64,000 bases of DNA, from contig JAIXWF010000016.1 of assembly GCA_027482185.1 (NCBI GenBank), forward strand, positions 152,163 to 216,162, written 5' to 3'. Within the stretch, counting starts at the first letter, position 1; every line of letters starts with the position of its first letter. A program made the position numbers and the translations under genes. Below, in pieces: positions 8,440 through 16,339 of the stretch. This DNA comes from Opitutaceae bacterium (GTDB taxonomy: Bacteria > Verrucomicrobiota > Verrucomicrobiia > Opitutales > Opitutaceae). The notes beneath the pieces were generated by a model. The model saw only the letters and a list, made by a program, of their open reading frames with translations. It searched no databases and was not told the origin of the DNA.

Positions 8440-8694
8440 GGAAGAGTCCGTGCCGGGTTAACAGGATGTCGATGAGCGATTTGGGCGACACCTGCGCGTT
8501 GCGACGCAGACAGTCGGGCCAGTGTAGCGCCATTCCCGCCGGAGGTATCGGCTGGAGCCGCGTTTCTATCGGCTATTCGCGCTTTCCTATGAAAATGGTA
8601 TCGCACGGTCTGATGTCGTTCGCCCGGTCCTCGCCGTAAAATCGACGACTAATTCAAGCCCGATTTCGGCGGCTCACCCAACGCGGGAAAGCCT

Positions 8695-9156
8695 TTGCGA
8701 CCGGAGCCGCTGTGTGGCTGCCACGGAAAATGGGAGGGCACCGTCCAAGGCGACCCCGGCATGGGCAAAGCCGAGCGCGAATACACCTTCACGCTCAACG
8801 ACCGCTTCATCCATGTCGTCAACAAGTCGATCTATCCGCCGCAGGAGAAGAACAAGCAGGACGAGACGCACGAGGATGTCGGCTACATCAGCTACGACAA
8901 GGCGGCGAAGAAGTTCGTCCTGCGCCAATTTCACATCGAGGGCTTCGTCAATCACTACTTCATCGACAGCATATCAGAGGACGGCCGCACGCTCGTGTTC
9001 GTCACCGCCGCCATCGAGAACATCGCTCCCGGCTGGCGGGGTCGCGAAACCTACCGCATCGTCAGCGACGACGAATTCATCGAGACCTTCACGCTCGCGG
9101 AGCCGGGCAAGGATTTCGTGACCTATTCGGAGACGCGTTTCCGGCGCAAGCCGTAG
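8695..9156 (+). CDS. small beta-barrel protein (DUF1579/FABP-like), possibly 5'-truncated
   Basis: A 153-residue reading that begins with TTG. The core WEGTVQG...REYTFTL...FIHVVNKSIYPPQ...FVLRQFHIEGFVN...GRETYRI matches the pattern of small lipocalin/FABP-like proteins of the DUF1579 type. The frame remains open back to a stop at 8650 but contains no ATG or GTG before the core. The first ATG (8761) would remove the first strands, including the conserved WEGT. Either TTG is used, or the 5' end with its signal peptide has been lost. The gene ends against the convergent methyltransferase with no gap (9156/9157). Ligand unknown. Confidence 0.55.
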   Translation: MRPEPLCGCHGKWEGTVQGDPGMGKAEREYTFTLNDRFIHVVNKSIYPPQEKNKQDETHEDVGYISYDKAAKKFVLRQFHIEGFVNHYFIDSISEDGRTLVFVTAAIENIAPGWRGRETYRIVSDDEFIETFTLAEPGKDFVTYSETRFRRKP

Positions 9157-9720
9157 TCACTTCGAGAGCGCGACGCCGAAGTGCCAGGGCGGCAGGTCCA
9201 CCGTCGCGGCGGCGGTCAACCCGGCGGCCTTCGCCCAGATTTCGGCATCAGCGGGTGTCGGCCGCAGATGGAGCGGCGGGCCGCGCGGCGTCGCGGGATC
9301 GGCGCGCCAGTGAATGGCCAGCACCCGGCCACCCGGTCGCAGCAACGTCGCAGCCTGGCGCACGAGGTCTTCGGGCTGCGGGAAGTGGAGAATATTGAAC
9401 AGCAGCACGGCATCGCAGGATTCCGGTTCGAGCCCGAAACCGGCGGCCAGCACATCGCGCTGCGCAGCATTGATGTTGCTCACGCCTGCGTCCGCCGCGC
9501 GCGCGATGGTGCGCGCGATCATCGCGCGATCGATATCGAAGGTAAACGCGGTTCCCCGGATGCGACGTGCCACAGGGAGAGTAAATGTGCCGTAGCCGCA
9601 GCCCAATTCGGCGACGTGTTCAATCGTGCAGTCGATTTTCAGCCGATCCAAAATCAGCGGGAGGTCGAAGAGCGACTCCCAATAGGTTTCTTCGGGCATA
9701 CCACTTTCCGGCACTTTCAT
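9157..9720 (-). CDS. class I SAM-dependent methyltransferase
   Basis: A 187-residue protein starting MKVPESGMPEETYWESLF. The ATG at 9720 is preferred because the upstream extension lacks domain-like sequence. Motif I is HVAELGCGYGTFTLP (about residues 35-49), with FDIDRAMI (acidic loop), CDAVLLFNILHFPQPEDL (motif IV region) and LLRPGGRVLAIHW (motif V/VI region) following. Substrate is unknown. It is convergent with the DUF1579-like gene. The region upstream of its start, between 9720 and 9887, also carries the promoter-like element of the first GPGP gene on the other strand. Confidence 0.8.
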   Translation of the reverse strand: MKVPESGMPEETYWESLFDLPLILDRLKIDCTIEHVAELGCGYGTFTLPVARRIRGTAFTFDIDRAMIARTIARAADAGVSNINAAQRDVLAAGFGLEPESCDAVLLFNILHFPQPEDLVRQAATLLRPGGRVLAIHWRADPATPRGPPLHLRPTPADAEIWAKAAGLTAAATVDLPPWHFGVALSK

Positions 9721-9820
9721 CGGGGCACGATCATCGCTCGCGCGCGGAAAGCAAAGCGTTCCCGTGCCGGTGCGAGGCCTCTTCTCGCACCGGGGCTTGG
9801 GTTGGGCGGCCCAAATACTC

Positions 9821-9850
9821 CAAGGGATTCCTCCGGCCACGGCGTATAAC
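9821..9850 (+). promoter_or_regulatory. candidate ECF-type promoter of the first GPGP/sigma operon
   Basis: CAAGGGAT (9821-9828), 14 bases, then CGTATAAC (9843-9850), 36 bases before the ATG at 9887. The same halves recur upstream of the second GPGP gene and, with variation, upstream of two Y-X-sigma modules. The match suggests recognition by one of the local ECF sigma factors; that pairing is inferred. Confidence 0.5.
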
Positions 9851-9886
9851 GATCAACACGCTCACACTAAAATCCAAGGAGCCATC

Positions 9887-10195
9887 ATGAAAACCCTCAC
9901 AAAACTATCGGTGGTCGCGGCGCTCGCCAGCGCCGCAATTTCCTACGCCGGCCCCGGTCCCCAATTCTGGAATCGCCCCGCGACAAAAACCCCTTCGCCA
10001 AAAGTCGAGACGGCGGCGGCGGTCTCCCAGACACCGACAAAAGCGGACAGCTCGGGCCTGACCTGCGCTCGGATGCTCGTGCCGCGCATCGGAGCATTCA
10101 AGCAGTCGCCCGTTTCCGTCGTCACCTGCACGCCCGAAATGATGAAGAGCGACTGGCGCTGCCAGCAGGCGTGCGCTTTTGCCGCCAAAGGTTAA
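9887..10195 (+). CDS. secreted GPGP-motif protein 1
   Basis: A 102-residue protein with a clear Sec signal peptide (about residues 1-21, ending ISYA). The predicted mature N-terminus reads GPGPQFWNR, shared almost exactly with two other genes 2 kb downstream. A good ribosome site (AAGGAG) precedes the ATG at 9887. Four cysteines are present: LTCARM, VVTCTPEMM and the C-terminal WRCQQACAF. The cysteine/methionine content and its position directly upstream of a Y-X-sigma module suggest a periplasmic metal-related role, but no known family is recognised. Confidence 0.75.
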   Translation: MKTLTKLSVVAALASAAISYAGPGPQFWNRPATKTPSPKVETAAAVSQTPTKADSSGLTCARMLVPRIGAFKQSPVSVVTCTPEMMKSDWRCQQACAFAAKG

Positions 10196-10210
10196 TCGCC
10201 AAACCAACCG

Positions 10211-10245
10211 CTCTTCGCCCGGCCAACGAACGCGTCGGGCGAGAG
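10211..10245 (+). terminator. hairpin between the GPGP1 gene and the Y gene
   Basis: TCGCCCG (10215-10221) pairs with CGGGCGA (10236-10242) and is flanked by partly complementary CTC/GAG. There is no T-run, so it may be an RNA-processing or attenuation structure rather than a full terminator. Confidence 0.35.
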
Positions 10246-10259
10246 CATTCCTCAATCCG

Positions 10260-10604
10260 ATGAAAGAAACTTACGATCCCAAGCTACGGGAAGTGCTCGC
10301 CGCGTGGCAGGTCTCGCCGCCACCGGCTCCTCGTTTCAAATCCGTCGTGTGGCAGCGGATCGCCGCCGCAGAGGCCCGCGACGCGCTCGGAGTGTGGGGG
10401 CGGCTGCGCGAATGGCTGATGGTCGAGCTCCCGCGTCCGGCCTACGCCTCGGCACTGCTCGCTGTCACCGTGGTCGCGAGCTTCACCGCGGCCAACCTGC
10501 ACGCGAGTTACGCCCGCGAGCAATACCGCGTGGAATCCGCGCGCCAGTATCTGGCGTCGATCGATCCGCTCGCGATGGCCACCCACCCGGGCAAGGCGCG
10601 ATGA
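10260..10604 (+). CDS. CnrY-like single-span membrane protein, module A (putative anti-sigma factor)
   Basis: A 114-residue protein. A cytoplasmic N-terminal part of about 60 residues (LREVLAAWQVSPPPAPRFKS, VVWQRIAAAEARDAL) is followed by one membrane segment at about 62-82 (ASALLAVTVVASFTAANLHA) and a short tail with REQYRVESARQYLASIDPLA. The same architecture and the sequence RF.s.VW.rI and YlaSIDP recur in the first genes of the other two modules. The order Y, X, sigma equals cnrYXH of Cupriavidus, where CnrY is the membrane anti-sigma factor. Sequence similarity to CnrY itself is not evident, so the role is inferred from order and topology. Confidence 0.65.
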   Translation: MKETYDPKLREVLAAWQVSPPPAPRFKSVVWQRIAAAEARDALGVWGRLREWLMVELPRPAYASALLAVTVVASFTAANLHASYAREQYRVESARQYLASIDPLAMATHPGKAR

Positions 10605-11065
10605 AAAAATTGCTCATGGTGCTCGCCCTCGTCGTCGCCGTCGGCACGACGACGTATGTGGTCTGTTATCGGCGCGCAATGGTCGCCGTCGTCACGCCCG
10701 ACGGCACCGATGCCGAGCTGGACTGGCTGAAAAGTGAATTCGCGCTCACACCCGCGCAATACGAGAAGGTGCTCGCGCTGCACCACGCGTATCGCCCGGT
10801 GTGCGCCGATCATTGCACGCGATTTATCGCCGCGCGCCGCCAGCTCGACGACGTGCTCAAGCACCAGGCGAGTTGGTCTCCGGCCGCGGCGGCGGCCATC
10901 GCCGAGCAGGCGCAGATTCAAGGCGAGTGCCACGCCTCTATGCTAAAATACGCCTACGACGTGGCGGCGTGCATGTCGCCCGAGCAGGGCCGGCGCTATC
11001 TGGACATGATCAAGATGCAAATCACGGAGGGCGATCCGGCCGGGATGTTCGCGGCGGCCCGCTGA
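10601..11065 (+). CDS. CnrX/ZraP-like periplasmic metal-sensor protein, module A
   Basis: A 154-residue protein whose ATG overlaps the Y stop (ATGA). An N-terminal membrane anchor (about 3-20, LLMVLALVVAVGTTTYVV) precedes a helical periplasmic domain. It contains the LTPAQYEKV element typical of CnrX/Spy/ZraP-type heavy-metal-responsive proteins, then RPVCADHCTRFI, GECHASMLKYAYDV and MSPEQGRRYLDMI. The CADHC motif is repeated in module C. In CnrX the domain binds metal and releases the sigma factor through CnrY. The Cys/His ligands here would suit a thiophilic metal such as Cu(I). Confidence 0.75.
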   Translation: MKKLLMVLALVVAVGTTTYVVCYRRAMVAVVTPDGTDAELDWLKSEFALTPAQYEKVLALHHAYRPVCADHCTRFIAARRQLDDVLKHQASWSPAAAAAIAEQAQIQGECHASMLKYAYDVAACMSPEQGRRYLDMIKMQITEGDPAGMFAAAR

Positions 11066-11071
11066 TCCTCC

Positions 11072-11638
11072 ATGTCCGACGATGACGGCGATCTCATGTC
11101 CCGCCTGTGCGCCGGTGACGACGAAGCTCTCGATGCGCTGATGGATCGCTGGCAGGCCGCACTGCGAGGCTTTCTCTACCGTTATCTCCACAACGAGGAG
11201 GACGCGGCCGACGTCGCCTTGGAGACATTCGTGCGCGTATATCGGAATCGCGAGAAATTCCGGCCGGGCGCGAAATTTTCGACGTGGATGTTTTCCATCG
11301 CGCTCAATCTCAGCCGGGACCACGCGCGATACGGCCGGTCGCGTCCCGTGGTCGCGCTTGAAGATGACGCGCTCGCCGCGGCCAGCGACCGCTCGGCTGA
11401 AGCGTCGGACGTTGCACCCGATACGGATTTGCTCCGGGTCGAAATGGCCCGTGCCGTGCGCGCCGCGGTCGAGGCGTTGCCCGATCAACTGCGGTCCGCT
11501 GTTCTGCTCTGCGAATACGAAAATCTCACGCACGCCGAAGCTGCGGCGGCCACAGGCTGCTCGGCGAAAGCGGTGGAAACACGACTCTACCGAGCGCGGC
11601 AACTGCTGCGCGATGCGTTGCAACGGCACCTGCGATGA
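11072..11638 (+). CDS. ECF sigma factor, module A (CnrH-like)
   Basis: A 188-residue group 4 sigma factor. Region 2 includes LRGFLYRYLHNEEDAADVALETFVRVYRN split over residues about 30-58, and FSTWMFSIALNLSRDHARY gives regions 2.3-2.4. Region 4 includes LPDQLRSAVLLCEYENLTHA and AKAVETRLYRARQLL as the -35 recognition helix. It starts six bases after the X gene and is the last gene of the Y-X-sigma set. It probably drives its own operon and neighbours such as the GPGP genes, inferred from shared promoter-like sequences. Confidence 0.88.
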   Translation: MSDDDGDLMSRLCAGDDEALDALMDRWQAALRGFLYRYLHNEEDAADVALETFVRVYRNREKFRPGAKFSTWMFSIALNLSRDHARYGRSRPVVALEDDALAAASDRSAEASDVAPDTDLLRVEMARAVRAAVEALPDQLRSAVLLCEYENLTHAEAAAATGCSAKAVETRLYRARQLLRDALQRHLR

Positions 11639-11742
11639 ACGCAGCGCTGCCGGCTCCGCGGCGCATTCCTCCCATATTGGAACCGGAGCGCAGCGCGCGC
11701 GACGGTCACGGCAAGAAATGCACGACTAAGAGCAAGAATTGC

Positions 11743-11774
11743 GCGAGGGAGACGAGCCTTTCCCCGCGTATAAC
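11743..11774 (+). promoter_or_regulatory. candidate ECF-type promoter of the GPGP2-GPGP3 genes
   Basis: GCGAGGGAG (11743-11751), 15 bases, then CGTATAAC (11767-11774), ending 34 bases before the ATG at 11809. It matches the element before GPGP1 (AGGGAT, 14 bases, CGTATAAC) in sequence and in distance to the gene. Confidence 0.5.
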
Positions 11775-11808
11775 TTGATACCAACCGTCAGTCCAAAAAC
11801 AGCCTCCC

Positions 11809-12228
11809 ATGAAAACATCAATCACCACTCCCTCACTCGCAGGCCCCAGTCTGGGCCTGCTTTTCGCAGCGTTCCTCGCCAGTAACGCCGTCGCCGGCCC
11901 GGGTCCCGAATACTGGAGGTCGCTCGGCCAGCCGAAGGCGGCAACCGTCGAGCCCGCGAAACCTGTCGCAGTGGAGATTCCGGTGTGCCCAGGCTCCGAA
12001 GTCGTCCCGGTCACAGCGATGAAGTCGCCGCAGTCCAACGGCCGGCCGCCTCTCGTCGCCGTGCAGACGGGCACCCAACGCGTGTGCCACCTCTGCACCA
12101 CCACCAGCGTGGTCATCACGAACGACTGGCCGAGCCACCGCGGGCCGACCGTGCAGAAAACCGAAGTCGCAAAAGTCGGAGCAACTCACGTCTGCACCGA
12201 GGCATGCCCCACCTCATCGAAAGCGTAG
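11809..12228 (+). CDS. secreted GPGP-motif protein 2
   Basis: A 139-residue protein with a Sec signal peptide ending NAVA at about residue 29, giving a mature start GPGPEYWRS. Cysteines occur as VCPGSE, RVCHLCTT (CxxC) and, near the C-terminus, HVCTEACPT, which parallels the CxxAC ending of GPGP1. It lies after the module A sigma gene behind its own promoter-like element and 46 bases before GPGP3. It is probably periplasmic and metal- or thiol-active; no known family is recognised. Confidence 0.75.
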   Translation: MKTSITTPSLAGPSLGLLFAAFLASNAVAGPGPEYWRSLGQPKAATVEPAKPVAVEIPVCPGSEVVPVTAMKSPQSNGRPPLVAVQTGTQRVCHLCTTTSVVITNDWPSHRGPTVQKTEVAKVGATHVCTEACPTSSKA

Positions 12229-12274
12229 TCACGTCCCCCACATCGCCCAACTTCCAATCTCACCAAATATTGTC

Positions 12275-12694
12275 ATGAAAACCATTCGCCTCAGCAAAAA
12301 CCTCATCGGGCTCGGCTCCATGCTGGCCCTCGCAATCAGTCTGGGTTCCTCAGCTATTGCCGGCCCAGGCCCGCAATTCTGGAATCGTGCGTCGCCTGTC
12401 ACCACCACCAAGGAAGCCGAAGCCTTAAAGCCGACCGACACCGCCGTGATGGTCTGCGGCGCGTGCAAGACGGTCCTTGTGCGCGACGCGAAATACGTCG
12501 GCCCCAGCGGCAAGGGGCGCTACGAATGGTTCACTATTGGAGCGAAACACAAATGCGATCACTGCGGTGGCGAGATGTCCGTGGTCCGTGGCAAGACCAC
12601 CGACACGATGCAGCACAATTGTTCAATGTGCGGTGAAGGCGCGGCGTTCTGCTGCGCGGTGAAAGCAGACGCCGCTCCTGCCGCGAAGAAGTAA
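12275..12694 (+). CDS. secreted GPGP-motif protein 3, four Cys clusters
   Basis: A 139-residue protein with signal peptide ending SAIA (about residue 29) and mature start GPGPQFWNR. Downstream it carries MVCGACKTV, HKCDHCGGEM, HNCSMCGEG and FCCAVK, i.e. three CxxC pairs plus a CC. This would suit a zinc ribbon-like or copper-binding fold. It shares the signal and the first nine mature residues with GPGP1 almost exactly, while the rest differs. Its stop lies 166 bases before the CusC-like gene. Role unknown; a periplasmic metal chaperone or scavenger is a reasonable guess. Confidence 0.75.
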   Translation: MKTIRLSKNLIGLGSMLALAISLGSSAIAGPGPQFWNRASPVTTTKEAEALKPTDTAVMVCGACKTVLVRDAKYVGPSGKGRYEWFTIGAKHKCDHCGGEMSVVRGKTTDTMQHNCSMCGEGAAFCCAVKADAAPAAKK

Positions 12695-12787
12695 TCGTTT
12701 GCGCCGCGCCCGTCGAAGAGCGGATTCCGTCACAACCCCCTGGCCATCCGTTCAACGACCACGCTTGCGCGAACGCGGCCCACGCCT

Positions 12788-12803
12788 CCGGGAAAATTCC
12801 CGG
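12788..12803. repeat. palindrome upstream of the CusC-like gene
   Basis: CCGGGAA, spacer AA, TTCCCGG, a perfect 7-bp inverted repeat 58 bases before the ATG at 12861. It could be a terminator stem after GPGP3 or an operator; there is no T-run. Confidence 0.35.
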
Positions 12804-12860
12804 GGGCGAACCGCTCTAATGAAACCACCTGAATATTTTGAAGTCTCGCACCAGCTCGTT

Positions 12861-14234
12861 ATGAAAAGTCTCCGCACCATCGGCAAACTCTCCGGCCTTG
12901 GCGCCGCCCTAGTTGCCGCGATCAGCGGCTGCGCGCTGGCCCCATCAGCCGCGGAAAAACAGGCGCGCACCGAAGTCGCCCGGATCGGGACGGCAATTCG
13001 TCCCGCCAGCCCAAAGCCGCCGCTGCCGGACCTACGCACCGATTCGCCGCTGACGGACTATGTGCACTTTGCCGTGCTCAATCATCCGCGCGTCGAGGCC
13101 GCCTATCACGAATGGCGCGCCACCGTCTCCGCGATCGCGCCCACTCGCGCGTTGTCCGATCCGCAGTTCACGTTCGAGGCCGACATCGCGGACACTCTGA
13201 TGACGTTCATGCCGGGCCTGATGTTCGATTTCATGACGCCCGCCAAACGCGCCGCGATGGGACAGGAAACCGTCGGGGCAAGTCGCGCTGCCTATCGGAT
13301 TTACGCCGGGGAAGTGCTCGAGGTCGCCGCCGGCGTGCGCAAGGCGTGGCTGGAGCTGGCCTACGTGGACGAAGCGCTGCGATTGCGCGAAAGTTCACTG
13401 CACGCGCTCGACCTGGCCACTGCGGTTGCGGGGGCCGACTACACGACGGGCCGCGGCATGGGCACCTTGGAAATCCACGTGCGGCTGGCGAACGATGCCG
13501 CCAAGGTGCGCTCGGAACTCACCGCACTCGGCTACCGTCGCGACGCCGCGCGAATTCGTTTCAAGTCCACGCTGGGGCTCGCGCCCACGGCAGCCGATCC
13601 GGCCTGGCCCCAGGCGACGCTCGCGCCGACGACGCTCCCCAGCGAGGACGAACTCTGGCGCCGTGCGCAAGTGGCCAACCCGGAACTCGGCCGGATGCGC
13701 GCGATGGTGGAGATGGCGCTGGCCGGCATCGGCGTCGCCCGGCAGGGTGCGACCCCGGATTTTTCCCTCGGGGCGATGGCCGACTTCAAAGCCAGCCCGC
13801 TGTTGGTGCGGCCGACCGCGACCGCCACGCTGCCGATCTGGCGCGAGAAAATTGCCGCGAACATCGCCGCCGCCGAAGCACGCCGCGACGCCGCGGTCGC
13901 CCGCGTGAATGCGGAGCAACTGAACCTCGCGGCCGAACTCGCGCAGATGCTCTACATGGTGCGCGAGAGCGAGCGCATGATCGCCTACATCGAGCAGTCG
14001 GCGCTGCCGAACTACGAGCGCGCCATCGCCACCCTCGAAGCCGGCTATCAGTCGGGCATGAACGGACCGGGAATGATTCCCGAGATCCGCATCATGGCGC
14101 TCGCGATGCGGGTGGAGCGCGCCGCTGCGCTGCGCGACCGCGAGAGCGCGGTCACCGACCTGATGCTCCTGACGGCCGATGTCGCGCCGCCCGGCGCTCC
14201 GTTGCTCGCCGAATCCTCACTCTCCGCCCGCTGA
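12861..14234 (+). CDS. TolC-type outer membrane lipoprotein of the copper/silver efflux system (CusC-like)
   Basis: A 457-residue outer-membrane efflux protein. The ATG at 12861 gives a lipoprotein signal with lipobox AISGC (cysteine at about residue 21), as in CusC-type factors; an ATG 42 bases upstream would extend it pointlessly. Two repeated helical halves follow (RVEAAYHEWRATVSAIAP...LSDPQFTF; ANPELGRMRAMVEMALAGIG...PDFSLGAMADF), the typical OEP domain pair. It starts an operon with the adaptor (14254) and RND pump (16340) genes and forms the exit duct across the outer membrane. Confidence 0.85.
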   Translation: MKSLRTIGKLSGLGAALVAAISGCALAPSAAEKQARTEVARIGTAIRPASPKPPLPDLRTDSPLTDYVHFAVLNHPRVEAAYHEWRATVSAIAPTRALSDPQFTFEADIADTLMTFMPGLMFDFMTPAKRAAMGQETVGASRAAYRIYAGEVLEVAAGVRKAWLELAYVDEALRLRESSLHALDLATAVAGADYTTGRGMGTLEIHVRLANDAAKVRSELTALGYRRDAARIRFKSTLGLAPTAADPAWPQATLAPTTLPSEDELWRRAQVANPELGRMRAMVEMALAGIGVARQGATPDFSLGAMADFKASPLLVRPTATATLPIWREKIAANIAAAEARRDAAVARVNAEQLNLAAELAQMLYMVRESERMIAYIEQSALPNYERAIATLEAGYQSGMNGPGMIPEIRIMALAMRVERAAALRDRESAVTDLMLLTADVAPPGAPLLAESSLSAR

Positions 14235-14253
14235 TTTCTTTTCCTGTCCAAAC

Positions 14254-16266
14254 ATGAACGCCTCCCTGCGCACCGTCGCATTCTTGACCCTCGGCCTGTT
14301 CGTCGCCGCCGCGCTGTTCGCGGCCGAGCAGCTCTACACCTGCGGGATGCACCCGCAGATCATCAAAAAGGAGCCGGGCAATTGCCCTGTCTGCGGCATG
14401 AAACTCACGCCGATCCGTGCCAACTCCTCCGGCCAGACGGCCGCAGGTGAGCGGAAGGCGAAATTCTACAAATCAACCATGATGGCCGGCGAAGTCAGCC
14501 CCAAGCCCGGCAAGGATTCGATGGGCATGGAGATGGTGCCCGTTTATGACGGCAGCGATTCCACGGCGACCAGCATCCAGATCGACGCTGCCACGATTCA
14601 GAAAATGAATCTCCGCACGGCGCCGGTCGGCCACGGCCCGGTGCGTCGTGAAATCCGCGCGGTCGGCTCCGTCGCCTACAACGAGCAGGGTCTGCGCGAC
14701 ATCACGACCAAGTATGAGGGCTGGCTGGAAAAGCTGCTCGTGAACGCCACGTGGGCCACCGTCAAGGCGGGCGACCCGCTGTTCGAGATCTACTCGCCGG
14801 ACCTCTACAACGCGCAGCTCAACTACCTTGTCGCGCTCCGTTCCGAAGGCGAAGCCGGCGGCAACCTCACGCGCGCGGCCCTCGGTCGGCTGCAATTGTT
14901 CGACGTGCCGGCCGACGTGATCGCCGAGTTGAACCGGACCCGGGAGGCCCGGCGCACGATCGTGTTTCGCGCGCCCGCCGATGGTGTGGTGATTGAGAAG
15001 ATGGGTGTTGCCGGGCAGATGATGAAGCCCGGCGAGCGCATCTACCGCCTCGCCGATCTTTCGTCGGTGTGGGTGCAGGCGGAGATTTACGAAAAAGATC
15101 TGCCGTTCATCCGCGTCGACGCACCGGCCGCTGTGCGCACCAGCTACGGCCCGGAGCGCACGTTCGACGGCACGGTGGAATTGCTGTTGCCGCAAGTGCA
15201 GGAGCAGACCCGCACCGCCTCCGCGCGCATCGTGCTCGCGAATCCCAATGGCGTTCTCCGGCCCGGCATGTTTGTCGATGTGCGGTTCGCCGCCCAGCTC
15301 GCCGACGATGCCGTGCTCGTGCCCGACACGGCGGTGCTGCGGAGCGGCGAACGCAACACCGTCTTCGTCGCGCTGGACGGCGGCGCCTTCGAGCCGCGCG
15401 AAGTGAAGCTCGGTGCCCGCAGCGCCGGCGACGTCTATCAAGTCCTGAGTGGGTTGAGCGCGGGCGAGCGCGTCGTGATTTCGGGACAGTTCATGCTCGA
15501 TTCGGAAAGCCAGCTTCGCGAAGCGATTCAAAAGATGCTCAAGCCCGCGAGCGCCGCAGCCGAGCCGGCCCCGGCCAGCGCGCCGGCTGCGCCCATGAAA
15601 AAGCAAAGCTCCGTCGTCGCGCCGGACGCCCTGAAGTCGCTCGCGCTCGCCGCCGCCGATGCCGCCTCCCCGCTCGCCCGCGACGACTTCGCCGGTTACC
15701 AAGCGCAGCTTCCGGCGCTGCGTGCGGCGTTCGCGGCGCTCTTCGCCGCCGACGAACACGCGGCCCACGGCCCGCTCGGCGCGTTCAAGGACGGTCTCGC
15801 TGAACCCGCGGACCTCAAGGCCGCGCGGCTGGCGTTCGCGCCCTTGAGTTCGGCCATTGCTGACGCCGTGCGGTCGGCCGGGCTTGCCGGCGACGCGGGC
15901 TTGCGAGTCTTCGAGTGCCCAATGGCGAAGGCCCGCTGGTTGCAGCGGGAGGCCGGCACTAAAAATCCTTTCTACGGCACGGCGATGCTGACGTGCGGCG
16001 ACGAGATCGACGTGGCAGTCACCAAGCCGAAAAAGACTGGCGCGCTCGTCGCGCCGCCGCTCGATGCCCGTGCGATGGCCGCGCAATTGCCGCCGGGCCA
16101 TCCGCCCATCGGTGCAGCCATGACGAGCCAGGATTTCCTGCGCTCGCAGATGGGCCTCGCTCCCGCCGGCAGCGCCGCCGGTGCCCCGGATGCGAGCTGC
16201 GGCAACTGCGGCATGTCAGCCGCGGCGATGGCGGCGGGCGAACCCTGCGCACACGACAAAAAGTAA
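14254..16266 (+). CDS. cusB: CusB-like periplasmic adaptor with extra metal-binding domains at both ends
   Basis: A 670-residue protein, much longer than classical CusB (about 400). After a signal peptide (about 1-22) comes a heavy-metal-binding domain, YTCGMHPQIIKKEPGNCPVC (about 25-44), then a second, degenerate copy YKSTMMAGEVSPKPGKDSMG (about 70-89). The central adaptor part has IYSPDLYNAQ, RAPADGVVIEKM, ADLSSVWVQAEIYEKD and barrel/beta segments to about residue 430. The C-terminal part resembles DUF3347 (ECPMAKARWLQ, NPFYGTAMLTCG) and ends in CGNCGM. These ends probably bind Cu(I)/Ag(I) and feed or sense metal for the pump encoded next. Confidence 0.88.
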   Translation: MNASLRTVAFLTLGLFVAAALFAAEQLYTCGMHPQIIKKEPGNCPVCGMKLTPIRANSSGQTAAGERKAKFYKSTMMAGEVSPKPGKDSMGMEMVPVYDGSDSTATSIQIDAATIQKMNLRTAPVGHGPVRREIRAVGSVAYNEQGLRDITTKYEGWLEKLLVNATWATVKAGDPLFEIYSPDLYNAQLNYLVALRSEGEAGGNLTRAALGRLQLFDVPADVIAELNRTREARRTIVFRAPADGVVIEKMGVAGQMMKPGERIYRLADLSSVWVQAEIYEKDLPFIRVDAPAAVRTSYGPERTFDGTVELLLPQVQEQTRTASARIVLANPNGVLRPGMFVDVRFAAQLADDAVLVPDTAVLRSGERNTVFVALDGGAFEPREVKLGARSAGDVYQVLSGLSAGERVVISGQFMLDSESQLREAIQKMLKPASAAAEPAPASAPAAPMKKQSSVVAPDALKSLALAAADAASPLARDDFAGYQAQLPALRAAFAALFAADEHAAHGPLGAFKDGLAEPADLKAARLAFAPLSSAIADAVRSAGLAGDAGLRVFECPMAKARWLQREAGTKNPFYGTAMLTCGDEIDVAVTKPKKTGALVAPPLDARAMAAQLPPGHPPIGAAMTSQDFLRSQMGLAPAGSAAGAPDASCGNCGMSAAAMAAGEPCAHDKK

Positions 16267-16339
16267 CCGCCTCACTCGCAACCTGACCGCCCGAATCCGC
16301 AAACCACGCGGCGCGCTGCGTCCCGCAACGACCTTCTCC

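Noticed and set aside
14473..16101. 542-codon minus-strand frame opposite the CusB-like adaptor
   Set aside because: Antisense shadow; the plus strand has signal peptide, metal-binding motifs and adaptor domains.
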